From NCBI RefSeq assembly GCF_018691265.1, contig NW_024881296.1, positions 5,797,427-5,861,426 on the forward strand: 64,000 nucleotides of DNA, written 5' to 3'. The notes beneath the pieces were generated by a model. That model saw only the letters and a list, made by a program, of their open reading frames with translations. It made no database searches and was not told where the DNA came from. The DNA is from Tyto alba. Taxonomy: Eukaryota > Chordata > Aves > Strigiformes > Tytonidae. Numbering within the stretch: the stretch's first letter is position 1; the number at the start of each line of letters is the position of its first letter. Of this stretch, positions 25,119-35,860 are shown one piece after another. Position numbers and translations under genes: made by a program.

Positions 25119-25213
25119 CCAGACGTGTTGAGCCCCTATAATGTTATCTGTTTAACTATGTACTCCTTGAAGTTTCCTCACTGCTTGGAGGACAAGGCTA
25201 TTGGCAAGAGAAG
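25119..25213 (+). other. candidate exon A of a possible spliced ORF
   Basis: The segment has an acceptor with a long pyrimidine tract (ttagttttctcttctctgtag, to 25118) and a near-perfect donor AAG|GTGAGTGAG at 25214. Its length is 95 nt, and only frame 0 is open (31 codons plus two bases), containing an ATG at codon 14. The two leftover bases AG join to the first base of the candidate exon at 26963 to keep the frame open. No protein family is recognised. Alternative explanations are an lncRNA exon or a chance decoy, since splice-like pairs are common in vertebrate introns. Confidence 0.25.
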
Positions 25214-25375
25214 GTGAGTGAGTGTACTGTAACACAGTCTGTTACGATGGGTGTTACAGGAGAGAGACAAGTATAAACACTATCCAGTATGAAGCTTTTC
25301 TGTGGTTTGCATTGAAGCAATTTCCTTCCCATCCATTCTTCCTTGCTAGAAGGATCACTGGTGGACTGTGGTAGC

Positions 25376-25399
25376 TTTTTTTTTTTTTTTTTTTTTTTT
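25376..25399. repeat. T24 homopolymer
   Basis: An uninterrupted T run, followed by CCCTTTT. Confidence 0.9.
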
Positions 25400-26962
25400 C
25401 CCTTTTGGCTTTAGAAGCAATTTGTAATTAGTTTTCCTCCACCATGTTCTCTCTCTGCCAAAACAAACTTGTCAATAAAAGTCTGATGTTTAGATGCAAA
25501 AAAGATGTACATTTAATTAAATGTGAAGCTGGTTTGTGAGAATGGAACGTGTGGAGAAGCCACTAAAGAGCGTCACACAGAGTGTAAAGAGCTGGAAGCA
25601 AATGTTTGAAGGAAAAGAACAGCATGGATATTATGATTTCAAGCCACAAATGTTGTAGGAGCGAAGCAAATAGTAAAGCAAGCAATTTCTGTATAGTTAA
25701 AAAAATATCTTCTAGTTGCATCAAATTAAGGCCTGAGAAAAAATTTCATAAAACTTGAGAGTGCTGTGCTTGGGACATATGTATAGAGAAGCAAATCTGG
25801 TGGGTGAGGTCCTGTGGGACTCTGTGCGTGCTGTGTATTATGAGAGATCTCAATTTTCAAGCCTACGTTAGTTTTACTAAACAAACACGCATTCTTGTTA
25901 AACATTTCTCCTGAGATGACAGCTATTGATAATACATCTTCCTGAAGCATATGACAGTTATCAAACAAATAGCTGACAGTTTGCAAAGTTTCCATTATTC
26001 TCTTGTTGCTGAAGAAGCTTGATGGTGCACTGGGAAGCTTGGCACGGGGAGCGCTTTAGCGGTTAATGTTTTTGCACAAAATTTGTTAAGTGTAGAAACT
26101 GTGCTCAAATGTCAGAAGTGTTGATTCAATGGATGCATCAGTTTGGGGCCTGCTGTTAAATAGCAATCTGGTGGGCATATACGCTCTCTGGGAAAACCGT
26201 GTGCATCAGCAGCAGTTCAGTGTCATAAAAGTTAACGCCAGGAGTCATGTTCGTTTGAGCTTGTTGGGTGTTTCACACACTTTTCATCTCATGACACTAA
26301 AGACAGACAATGCTGACTGGGAAAGAAAAAAGATTGCTCATTTCTCTACTATCTTCAAATAGTAGAGAATTGTTGGAAACAACAAGAGGCTCTATTTTGA
26401 TCTTTGTGTGGAGGATGCTGTTGTGAAACACTTGCATGTGGTCCAAACATTGCTCTTACATGATGTTTCATTAAGCTGAAATCAGCACAACACATATACA
26501 ACAAGGACAATAAAGTTGATTTATTTATTTGGGGAGAATCATATAAAACATCTGAAACATTAGAAAGCTTCAAATTTTCTTTAGAAATGAGAGAAATTAT
26601 AAAGCAATCAACAGAAAAAAACAAATTGTTAGTGGAGATATTATTTACCAAAAAAAAAAAAAAAAGCAGTCATTACATTCATCTGCAGGTGGAGCACCTT
26701 AGCAAAATCACAATCTACAGTGTTGCTATGTGAAAATACATTTCCCTAATACTGAGGAAAATTGTTTTCTGATGAAAGTAGAATGCGAAGGGAAGCATTG
26801 GAACAGTTTCTATTTGGTCACATCAGCTAAAAATGTTCTTTTTGGAGCAGAGAAATATGCTGAATCACTTAGTTAAATCACTTAGTTAACTTACTATATT
26901 TTATACTGGATTGTCTAGGCTGATATAAGCCATGGGAAGACTTCCCTTTTGTTTCTTTTCAG

Positions 26963-27027
26963 GCTGCAGATCAGAACTGAAGATAAACAGTCTTCAAATT
27001 GCCTCTTGCTAAACACAAACAATTACA
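26963..27027 (+). other. candidate exon B of a possible spliced ORF
   Basis: The segment has an acceptor cccttttgtttcttttcag ending at 26962 and a donor ACA|GTAAGA at 27028. Its length is 65 nt. The only frame without a stop starts at its second base, which is the phase required by the segment at 25119-25213. It leaves one base for the next exon. The translation (serine-, asparagine- and leucine-rich) has no recognised relative. Confidence 0.22.
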
Positions 27028-27329
27028 GTAAGATAGACAAATAACAGTGTATGCATGAAAGTGGTTTAATACATGATGGTATATATAATCTATCAGAGAT
27101 GGCTGCCTCAATACCATTTTCTATGACAACAAAAAATTATAGATTTTGTTGTTTACTAAAATACAGTACTGATGAAAAATAACAATAACCCAAATATATT
27201 AACTTTGGCAGTTAGTTTTCATTAAATTTCTTAATAAGTACTACCATTCCTGATTGCAGCTTTCTTACTCAGCAGGAAAATAAGAATCTTACACTTAAAA
27301 ACCCAAACAGACTTCCTATTTCTTTCCAG

Positions 27330-27463
27330 GTCTGTCTGAAAGAGACCCACAGGATTGGGTGGCCAGAAGGACCCCCGGGACCCCCAGCAGCACAGCCCTT
27401 GGCAGGGGAACACTTCTGCTTCCTTGAGACCGTGGATTTGCCTGACCCTGTGCTTAAACACTG
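27330..27463 (+). other. candidate terminal exon C of a possible spliced ORF
   Basis: The segment has an acceptor acttcctatttctttccag to 27329 and a donor-like CTG|GTGAGG at 27464. Continuing in phase from 27027, the frame runs 31 codons to a TGA at 27425-27427, so this would be the last coding exon. In another frame the whole 134 nt is open with a proline-rich PEGPPGPPAAQP translation. No canonical AATAAA was found shortly downstream. A minus-strand frame (27231-27485) overlaps it. It remains unproven. Confidence 0.2.
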
Positions 27464-30400
27464 GTGAGGAGGATTTTGATCTCACAAGCTACCCTTCTCC
27501 AATGATGCAACCAATGACTGTACCAAACAAAAAAGTCTATTTTTAATTATTATGTTTTTCCTCTGCATTACTTATCTCCTTTGTTACTTCATAATGCAGT
27601 TAATCTTGTCAGACCTCCAGAGATGAGCAATAGCTGATCATACTCATTAAAACAACATCCCTTTATATACTGGGTTATTCTCCTTGTAGCCTGTTTTACT
27701 CTCCCTCCTTCCCTGCCAAGGCAGACCCATTTCTGCTGGCCTCTCCCTGCAGCCTTTAGTGGTTTCTCAACTTTGTCTTTTTGTCCTGCCTTCTAGTACC
27801 TGCCTTCAGAGCCCAAAGCCAGGCTTATTACACCAGCTGAGACCTCAGAAGCATTTGAAATAAGTATTTTCAATGGCTGTCATAGGACGAGCGTGTTGAC
27901 CGGTTGAGGATGTAGTTTTTCACTTTCTGAGAAAAAATTCTGAGAACCAACACTGTGCTGCCTGTTCAGTTTGAGGTGCACTGTAATTACTACATATTTT
28001 CAGCAATGCTACTGCTCACCCAGTCTGTGCATTTGAATTTTTTCCTTTTCTGTTTCCAACAGGCAATGTGACAAGGCTGTTATGAGAAAGACCCACGTTT
28101 TTGATCGTATGAGCTGCAGCAGGCTGGCTCTCACCTCCTCTGACTTTCTGCATTTTGTACCCGGATTTGCCATGACACACCAGGGCTCTGGTGTTACTGG
28201 GACACAAGGGCTGCCGCACGGGGAGGGCTGTGGGGGCAGCCCGTAGCCACGGTCTCCAGCTCTTGCTGACAAGAGACCCCAGAGCAGGGTGCGGGCCCCC
28301 TGCTCCCCCCTGACCCGAGACCCCGTCCTGGAACCCGGAGGCTGCGTGCGCAGCAGCACTCGGCCAGGCTGGCCCTGGAACGCTCAGCTTTCTCCTCCGT
28401 GTGTTGCTGTGTGCTGCTTGCCTCTGTTCACAGCCTGTGCTAAGGTAGGCTGGCATCACTGGCCTGTTTCCACACTGGTAGATGTGCCTCTCAGTACAGA
28501 GGAGCCTCTTTTCTCTCTCGTACTGCACCGCAGACATGGTGCAATGTGCTAAAAGTGGATATAACTGCAACAGACTTATTTTTTTTCTTTTCCCTGTGGT
28601 CCAGAGACTAAACCGCAGCTGCCAGTGGTTTTGCAGCAAGCAGTGCAGTTGCCAGGCAGGAGATCACGCCGTGATGCTGGGCTTGCACTCCTGCCTCCTA
28701 GCTCGAGCTTTCTAGGTACGTACTGCCAAGCTCCCATAAAGGTGGCTCGCTCCTGGTTCCTGGGCATCCTTGTTCCATGCCTGTAATTACTGTGGGAGTT
28801 TTGGTGGCAGAGCTGTCCCAGACCAGCAGTCCTTCTGCAGCAACGGCATGGCGTTTCAGGGCTGGGAGGAAGCACTGGCTGCAGTTTCAGCCTGCTCAGG
28901 AGTCCTGGAGTCACCTCCTCAAGTGCACCGACAGGCAAGGGTAGCTGGTGCTGAGGACCCGAGCTCTACTGTATTATACGTGTTTTGGAGTTTCTCTTGT
29001 CTCTAGCCCTCATCCGATGCCAAGGAGCGAATATACAGTAATGGCCACAGCAAATTAGGTTGTGCTCTTGCAACATGTCTTCTGACTTAGTTTTACACAA
29101 AAGGAATCCAATTTGGGGTCTCTCGGATCGCTCTCTGGTGCAAACTGAAGCGCATTAAGTGGGGATTACCATAAAATTCACTTCAGAATTCCACTACAGA
29201 TCTGAACAGAAGCATGAATGTAAAAATACCTTAGATTTGTACTGTTATACATTTGCTTTGCCAAGGACAAGCTGAAACTCAGAGACGCAGCTGGGAAACC
29301 TGACTCATTACAGATACCTTGCAAAAGTTATTAGGTGTTAGGAGTGTGCTTCAGCAGCACCCATTAGCAAATGCACTTTAAGAAACGCTGACAGTGACCA
29401 GCCACACACCAGGTAGTGGGGAGTACAGGAATTTTGGACAAGGTCAGTAGAAAACCAGGTGTCCCATCTGTGGGAGAAGGGCAACATGATGAGCCACAGA
29501 TGAAATGCAAATCTCACTGCCAGTTTCAGTCAGAAAGTGATTACAGGTAAAATCTTGTGTCTTGTTAAGTTTGTTATTTTTCAGAACTGTTAATGTTTTC
29601 CTGCAAAATTAATCTTAAAATGTTGCTTGGAGTGTCAACATCAGCCACCAGCTTGGGATTCCTTCCTTCAGGAATCTGAGCTCTCTTAAGGAGTTATTTA
29701 TTTCCAGAAATAATGCAGATATTTTATATGATTGTCTTCAGGAGTCAGGATTAATGTGGGCCCTGAAAACCTATCACTGATGAAGAGCTTCTAACAAACT
29801 CTGTTCATTGGGGAATGTCAACGGCAAGTCTAAGACATGGTGTTTATCCTCTCAACAGATTGACTTGCACCCAAACAACAAGGCAAACACTGCCTTTAAG
29901 TGGCAAAGCATTTGATGTTATAAATAATTTATTTTAAAAGAGAGTACATTTCACTGGCTATCAAATTAAACAGAAGAGATTCTTTTATATTTTTAATTAC
30001 CAAAGGCGCTACTGCTGATTTTTGCTGCAGAGAAACAGAGAAAGCTTTCTTTGCTTTCTGTACAACCGTACATAAAATTTAATGTCTTATCTTAAACACT
30101 GTTTTCCAGCAATTTCAGACACACTGCCTTCCCCAGTCCCCCATTTCTTCTTCATTCCTGCCTCAGTCAGCATAAGAGGTATTGCTCAACTCAGCAGGAG
30201 CCATGGTGTCACCACCACCTCAGAGGCCTCGAAGGAGGCCTGATGGCATCCAGGGTAGGATGTGAAGAGCACAATCAGGCTTTTTTGCTTGCCTGTTGCT
30301 TAGGTGGTACTGACCCCCTCACTGGCATTAGTGGTTGCAGAACAAGCCCTGAGTAGATAGAAGATGCTGACACTTGTCAGCTTAGGATCTTCATCCTTTT

Positions 30401-31379
30401 AGCAAATATGGAACACTCAAAGCTTTTTTGTCACCAATCTGCCATGTACTAGCATAAATGGAAGAAAACAGGACCTCTTCCCATTGTCCTCTCAGGAAAG
30501 CATGGTAGATGAATGTGCCAGGTAGCATGAAGGGATGTCTCTCTACTCTCATGTCAGGATGCTCAAAAGCTCACCCTGGAAACTTTGTCCTCAGGTATCC
30601 ACAGCACTGACCTGCTAATACACATCTGGCGTGCATCACACGTGCACTCACCAAAAAATCTGGCCTGCACAGAGACCCCTGCCCCTCAACACTGTCTGGA
30701 TGTCACTGGTCCCACAACCTCAGCAACCACAAAGTCTAAGTACAAAGCAGGGTGGTGCTGTGACATGGGCTGTACCAACACAGGCCAAAAAGGCCATCCC
30801 TCCCTCAAAAAACATGAAACTCTAAGCAGTAACAGCTTACAGGTGTAGATAGACAAGAGCCAAAGGTGGGCCAAGTCCCCCCCTCTAGGTCCCCACCTTT
30901 GCCTCCATCTAAAAACCTTGCTGAATAATGTTGCAGCATGAGGTTAGGGACTGGGGAAGGCATTGCTCTCCAGGGTCTCCAGCAGCTCTCTGCATGACAA
31001 TTTCTATAAAGAAATGGTTTAATGATAAAAAGCAAACAAAGCAGCCAAAAATATGTCTCATTTTCAGTATTTCATGATTGAAATCTTAAACATTAAGAGC
31101 ATGAGATTTGCCAAACACAGGTCTCAGCCTGAGTAGTTTTTTTCCCAGCTCTGCAAAGTAAAATATCTGGAATCAGCTAATCTTCCATTAAAAGTGAATT
31201 TTAAAAGCTATATTTAAAAATTAGTTTCAAATCCTTTTGTTCCATTTAAACTTATAAATATAGATAGTGCTGTTTTAAACAGAAAATTGAGCAAAGCATC
31301 AGCAGGAGATTTAGCCTGATTGCTGTTCATGTTTAAAAGAAAATGATGTGCATGTTTGAAAGAAAAACACACTTAAGCA
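27464..31379. other. unique non-coding sequence
   Basis: 27540-27690 and 29280-29420 read as compact unique AT-rich blocks that may be conserved. 28200-28400 is GC-richer and supports the window's longest open frame (minus strand, 28016-28639, 207 codons), which has no family features. No transposon is clearly recognised. Confidence 0.45.
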
Positions 31380-31560
31380 CTGTGACATTCAGTTTTTAAG
31401 AAACCCAGTTTAATTATATTTTCCCTAATTAAGGATTTCATTATAGGGGATCACATGATTTAATTATATCAATACCCCAAAGACCTGATTGTGAACATAA
31501 AATGTGGATTAAAAAGATGCCTCATCACTTAATTACCTGCTAGATTGGAACAGATCCATG
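31380..31560. promoter_or_regulatory. candidate conserved regulatory element, four TAATTA cores
   Basis: TAATTA cores lie at about 31411, 31426, 31461 and 31530, the first and third inside the repeated word TTTAATTATAT. Between them are GGATTTCATTATAGGGGATCA-like sequence (about 31434) and TGTGGATTAAAAAG. It is unique sequence with high homeodomain-site density; enhancer function is inferred. Confidence 0.3.
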
Positions 31561-32779
31561 TTGTAGGTCAAAAGGGACATAAAATGCAGGCTTCTGCCTC
31601 CCTCTTTGTTGTGCGTGAAGGGCTCTGTGCATGGGGAGAGAGGAAGGGGGGGAGTGCTCCTGTGTGTGCAATGGGAGTGATAATTACCTGTGAGCAGTTT
31701 TCTAAGCATATATTGTGATATATATATTTTAATTAATTTATTTATTTTAAATTTTTGGTAAGTCTGTAGTGGAGGTAAGCTTCATATTCTAGCTTGCAGT
31801 CTAGTGTTTGCCTGTGTACTTCTTCTTCTCAATATATAAGGTTTTGCCTTTCAGAGGGAAAATGTCAAGTAGCGGGAAATCTTAGGCTGGGGGTTTAGCT
31901 CCTTCCAAAGTGAGCAGATGGGTCCCCAGCACTGTAGCATGGACTGAGGCTGTTTCTCTCTGTGTCCCTCCAGCACGAGGACCCTGGTGTGGCCACACTT
32001 CTGGGGGTTCTCTGCCTCTGAGTAGCTGGGGCTGGGTTGGGGAAAAGAGGGGTGGAAATCTTTGGGAATATCAATGTAAAGCAGAGCGACAAATCTTAAC
32101 CTGCCCACATCGTGTTTACTACACACCTCTCTTCCCTATCCTCTAACCAGGTCCCAGCTGCCATTCCTAGGAGGGAGCTCATGGAGGTTTCTCTGGCAGG
32201 GAGCACCAAGCTCGTGGAGGGCAAAACTGCATCTCTTGCCACACTCTACTTTTTTTCCTGTCATTGGAAATCCCTTTTTACCTCCTTCCAGGTCCTTACA
32301 AGCTCCTCCCTAGTAAAGCTAGACATCTGGTCTTTGTACCTGATGATCCCACAGGACAGAGCATGTTCTCTCAGCAAGAAAAGGTCCTGTGGAAGCTAAG
32401 TGCAAATTTCCCAGCACCCATAGCAGCATTACGTGCAGTGGGCTAAGCCTGTTGGAAAACCCCTACAACATAGTTCCCCATGACTTTCTGAGGGGAAGCA
32501 CTGCAGAATATCCATATAAGGTTAGATTTTTCTCTTCCTACATACCATGAAAAGGAATTCTTTTCATGCCCAGCAGGCATCCTGCTTATTCCCAGTGTCC
32601 GCAGGGCAAGCAGTGCTCCCAGGGTCTGGCAGGGACAAATTAGGCAGCAGGTCCATGGTCGCTTTGCTGATCCTAACACTGCGCTGACCCAGGAGCCAGC
32701 TTTGCCTGAATGCAGACCTTGCCCTGATGTGGAGAATTATTCTTGAAGAAAATAGTGTGCAGCCACCAGGAAGGCTGGT

Positions 32780-32853
32780 CTGGAAAGAGAGAGAGCAGGG
32801 TGCTCCTTTTCCTAGGGCTGGAAAGAGAGAGCAGAGTACTCCTTTTCCTAGGG
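32780..32853. repeat. two-copy tandem duplication, unit 36-38 bp
   Basis: The unit CTGGAAAGAGAG...CTCCTTTTCCTAGGG occurs at 32780-32817 and again at 32818-32853 with few differences. It is a small local duplication that looks recent because of the high similarity. Confidence 0.85.
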
Positions 32854-33280
32854 AAGATACCCCCAGGCACATAGGGGTATATGCTCCCTTAAGCATGAGG
32901 ACAGCCTTCAAAGTGTCCCTTTACTCTGTGGGGGTCTGCCTGGTGGTTGGAGTATCCTCAGACATCATCCTGCAAATCCTGTTGCAGTGGTGGTGCCCCT
33001 GCCTGGTATAATCTAAGAAACCAAATCCTGAGCCCAGTTTGGGTAGCAAGGTTAGGTAAGACCAAGGGTTCCTGGCTGCAAGGCAGCTCCCTTGAAACTC
33101 CTGCTAAAAGCTGATGCTGATACATCCCAGCTCCTTTCTATGGATTTTCTAAAGGCATCAGGGAGGATACAGAGATGGATGTCCAAGTCGTTTAGGGCTA
33201 TTCCTAGCCAAGCCACCCTGACACCTCGTTACAAGAATGAGCAAGGTCAACACTCCACAGATGAGGCCAGCACCTACCCA

Positions 33281-33371
33281 TGGACACTGCCACCCCATCT
33301 CTCACCCCCTGGGCACAGCCACCCTGTCCTACCTGCCCTGTGGTCATGGTCACCCCACCCTGCCTGCCCCA
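33281..33371. repeat. imperfect three-copy C-rich minisatellite, unit about 30 bp
   Basis: Three units (33281-33309, 33310-33340, 33341-33371) begin TGG and contain GCCACCC or GTCACCCCACC, then a CCTGCCC-type tail. They give the repeated GH-HP peptide pattern in one chance frame. Confidence 0.75.
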
Positions 33372-33757
33372 TGGGCAGACCCCAGAGAAGGCTTTGTGCA
33401 CTCACTGGGGCACTGTGCTTGAATGATGTGAAGCAAGGGAGCACACTCGGCTGTTAAATTAACATCTGCAAGTGGCACAGTACTATGAGATGAAGACCTG
33501 TTTCTTTTACTTTGATTTGATCTTATTTTCCTTAGCAGGGAAATGCCCCAGTGACAGCATTGCTGCAGATGGCATCACAAAGCCCCGGCTGGCACCAGCT
33601 GAGTTGGCACAGTCAGATTATCATGTTCGAGTTTGTGTCTCTCTTCTTTTTTCCCTGCTTTGCTGTGCTAATAGCATTTCCATTATCATATAAGCCTCAG
33701 TCAGCTCCCTCAAAAGGACAGAGACCAACAGAAAAAGCAAATTTCATTATCACTGGC

Positions 33758-33785
33758 AAAAAAAAAAAAAAAAAAAAAAAAAAAA
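33758..33785. repeat. A28 homopolymer
   Basis: An uninterrupted A run; no retrocopy body was recognised upstream. Confidence 0.9.
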
Positions 33786-35520
33786 CAGGTCACAGAAAAA
33801 GCTAAATGATGCTAGTCTATTTTTTTTTAATTCTTTCTTCTTTTCCTCCCTCCCGCTCTCTCTCTCTCATCCAGGCTTAAAGGGAGGCTGGAATTGAAGT
33901 TGCAGGGTCTCCAGGGCAGTACTGCGAAGCAGTGCTGCTTAATGGGGCAGCTGGTGGAGAAAGCCGAGCACATGTTTCCTTTGCAGTTTTCATCTTCATA
34001 CTTCACAGGGCCCAAGGACTGATTGATGGAATTCTTTTTTTTTTTTTTTTAAACATAGTTTTCTTGAGGCCTAGAGCCTGCTTCTCTCAGCCACACTGAA
34101 CATATGTCCACATATTCCCTTGGGCAGTATTTAAATGTGTGCATCCATGTGGCTGTATTTGTTTAGTATGTGCTCCCACTGATCTAATGGGACCTTTCCC
34201 ATGACCCATTGCTTCCCTAAGTTTGCCACTTGCTGCTGTCAGGCGAGAGAGGCTTTAACTTGGATGGCTGTAGCTGTAAATGAATGGGATTTTTTTTTGT
34301 CCCCTTTCAGTCCTTTCGACTGAACCCTCTTGCTGATGGATCATCTAATGCAGTTTAGTTGAGAACCCTTCCTCATGCGGTTAAAAAAAGCCAAACCTAA
34401 AGAGACCCCATCTGTTACAATCCTATGTCGATTTATGTGAATGCAAAATTTGTCGGGCTGCTTTCTGCTTGTTAATAAGCCATCCTCTGAGAACAACATT
34501 CTTTCCTGGAAAATTCCCAGTAAGATGTGCATTGCTTGCTACACTGGATACCTCTGATGCTAAACTTTCCTGGGAACAAGAAAAGCAGTGGTTGCACACA
34601 GCACTCACTTCCCTTTGAGGAGGCACCGTGCAATTCTGCATGGTATTTAACTTTCCCAAGGTAGGCAGCTCACTGAGACCCAAATCAGAATAAAACTCTC
34701 TCTAAGTCATTTCCAGCATACACGACCTGCTTGAGTAATACCAATACTGCTCAGAGGAAGAGACTAGAAGCAGATTATTTACATTTCCAACTCTTGCAGC
34801 TTCGTGTGGAGGCCTGATTATATCATACCTTTGCTCTGTCTTTCTTTTTCAGCTAAAGGCTTGAAGAGACCCACAGGACACAGGTAAATGGGTGCAGAAA
34901 CCATAGCTGGCTTGATATAACTAACAAAGTGAAAAACTGTAAATCTTCCACAACCAGATTTGGACATATTTAAGGCTATGCCAGGATATACAGTAATGTA
35001 TGCAAAAATATATATACAGTGTAAATTTAAAAGACATGAATTATATTGTATGCTAGAGTTCTTGTTCAAGAGTGGAGCTTTCCTGTCCAGCACCATCCTC
35101 ACCCAAAAGAGCTTAAGTGAAATATCAGAGGGCTGAGAGATGAGACAAAGTGCCCTCACATCCCTGCCAAGCTGCACGTGGGGTGCCTCTCCTCTAGCCT
35201 TCTGGAAAATGCCCACAGCATCACACCATGCCAAATCCTGACAGCAAACCTTCCACCTCTGTGCCATGGGCATGGGCTGAGCTCCCTCTTCATCACTCTT
35301 CACTTGGCTTGTGACAGCAGCTGAGAACAGCATATGGGAATTCACTTCGGATATCCAAGTGTTAGCTGTGGACCTAGACTCAGCTGTCTTTTGACTTGAC
35401 ATAGGTTGGGGAAAAAATCGGCTGAAGAACAGGAATTAATATACAAAATGCAGAGTGTTTTTTAAACACTGTATTTCCTACCAAGTAAAGAACAGTTTCA
35501 CCAGCAATATCAGTAGGAAA

Positions 35521-35750
35521 TGTGTCACGGACTGAGAAACAACACAAGAGAACTCAGTCATCCTGAGACTAAACTGACTTTTCGTAAGAGAATTATTTAC
35601 TAAACAAGAGGACTGCAGCTATAGTCCCACACGTGGGGCTGACTTCTCTGCGCTACCTTACAACCCTTCCCTCCTTCAACCCCAGCTCATACTTCTCCGT
35701 GGGACTTGGTACAATGGAAGCCTGGCCCGAAAACACTATGAAAAAGTAGA
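35521..35750 (-). mobile_element. possible LTR fragment of an endogenous retrovirus
   Basis: It begins TGTGTCACGGACTGAG. On the minus strand it would read as an R-U5-like segment: CTATAGCTGCAG, then TTTAGTAAATAA (a polyadenylation-like word, not a canonical AATAAA), then a terminus ending in ...CCGTGACACA. This organisation and a vague memory of avian ERV LTRs suggest a truncated LTR. No matching second terminus, target-site duplication or internal sequence was found, and the right boundary is a guess. Confidence 0.3.
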
Positions 35751-35784
35751 TGCAGCCAGTTAAATTGGATCTAGTCAGATACTT

Positions 35785-35860
35785 CTGACTGGATCTCACT
35801 AACAATCAAAGGGAGTAGGACCTTTGCAGAAGGCCATTGAAATTAATAGAGCAGGTACTA
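35785..35860. repeat. possible ancient amniote repeat scrap
   Basis: AATCAAAGGGAGTAGGACC, followed by GCCATTGAAATTAATAGAGC, resembles the recurrent ancient motif TCAATGGGAGT...CCATTGACTTCAATGGGAGC seen in old amniote interspersed repeats. The family name is not known to me. It could be chance. Confidence 0.3.

Larger units (their letters stand above)
31561..35520. other. unique sequence with small tandem repeats
   Basis: No gene is recognised. The stretch holds an AT microsatellite-like patch near 31715-31750, two minisatellite-like duplications (32780-32853, 33281-33371), a 28-A run (33758-33785), a CT-rich patch (about 33840-33875) and a T run near 34030-34050. A minus-strand frame of 194 codons (34818-35402) has no recognised family. 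Confidence 0.5.

Noticed and set aside
28016..28639. Longest open frame in the window, 207 codons, minus strand
   Set aside because: It lies partly in GC-rich DNA where stops are rare, has a composition-driven sequence and no recognisable motif, and overlapping frames on the other strand are also open.
34853..34883. 31-nt segment between a good acceptor (tttctttttcag) and GTAAAT donor
   Set aside because: Too short and isolated; decoy splice pairs of this size are common.
34818..35402. 194-codon minus-strand open frame
   Set aside because: The length is close to the chance maximum for 64 kb in six frames. No family signature or promoter was found. A translated search would be the decisive test.
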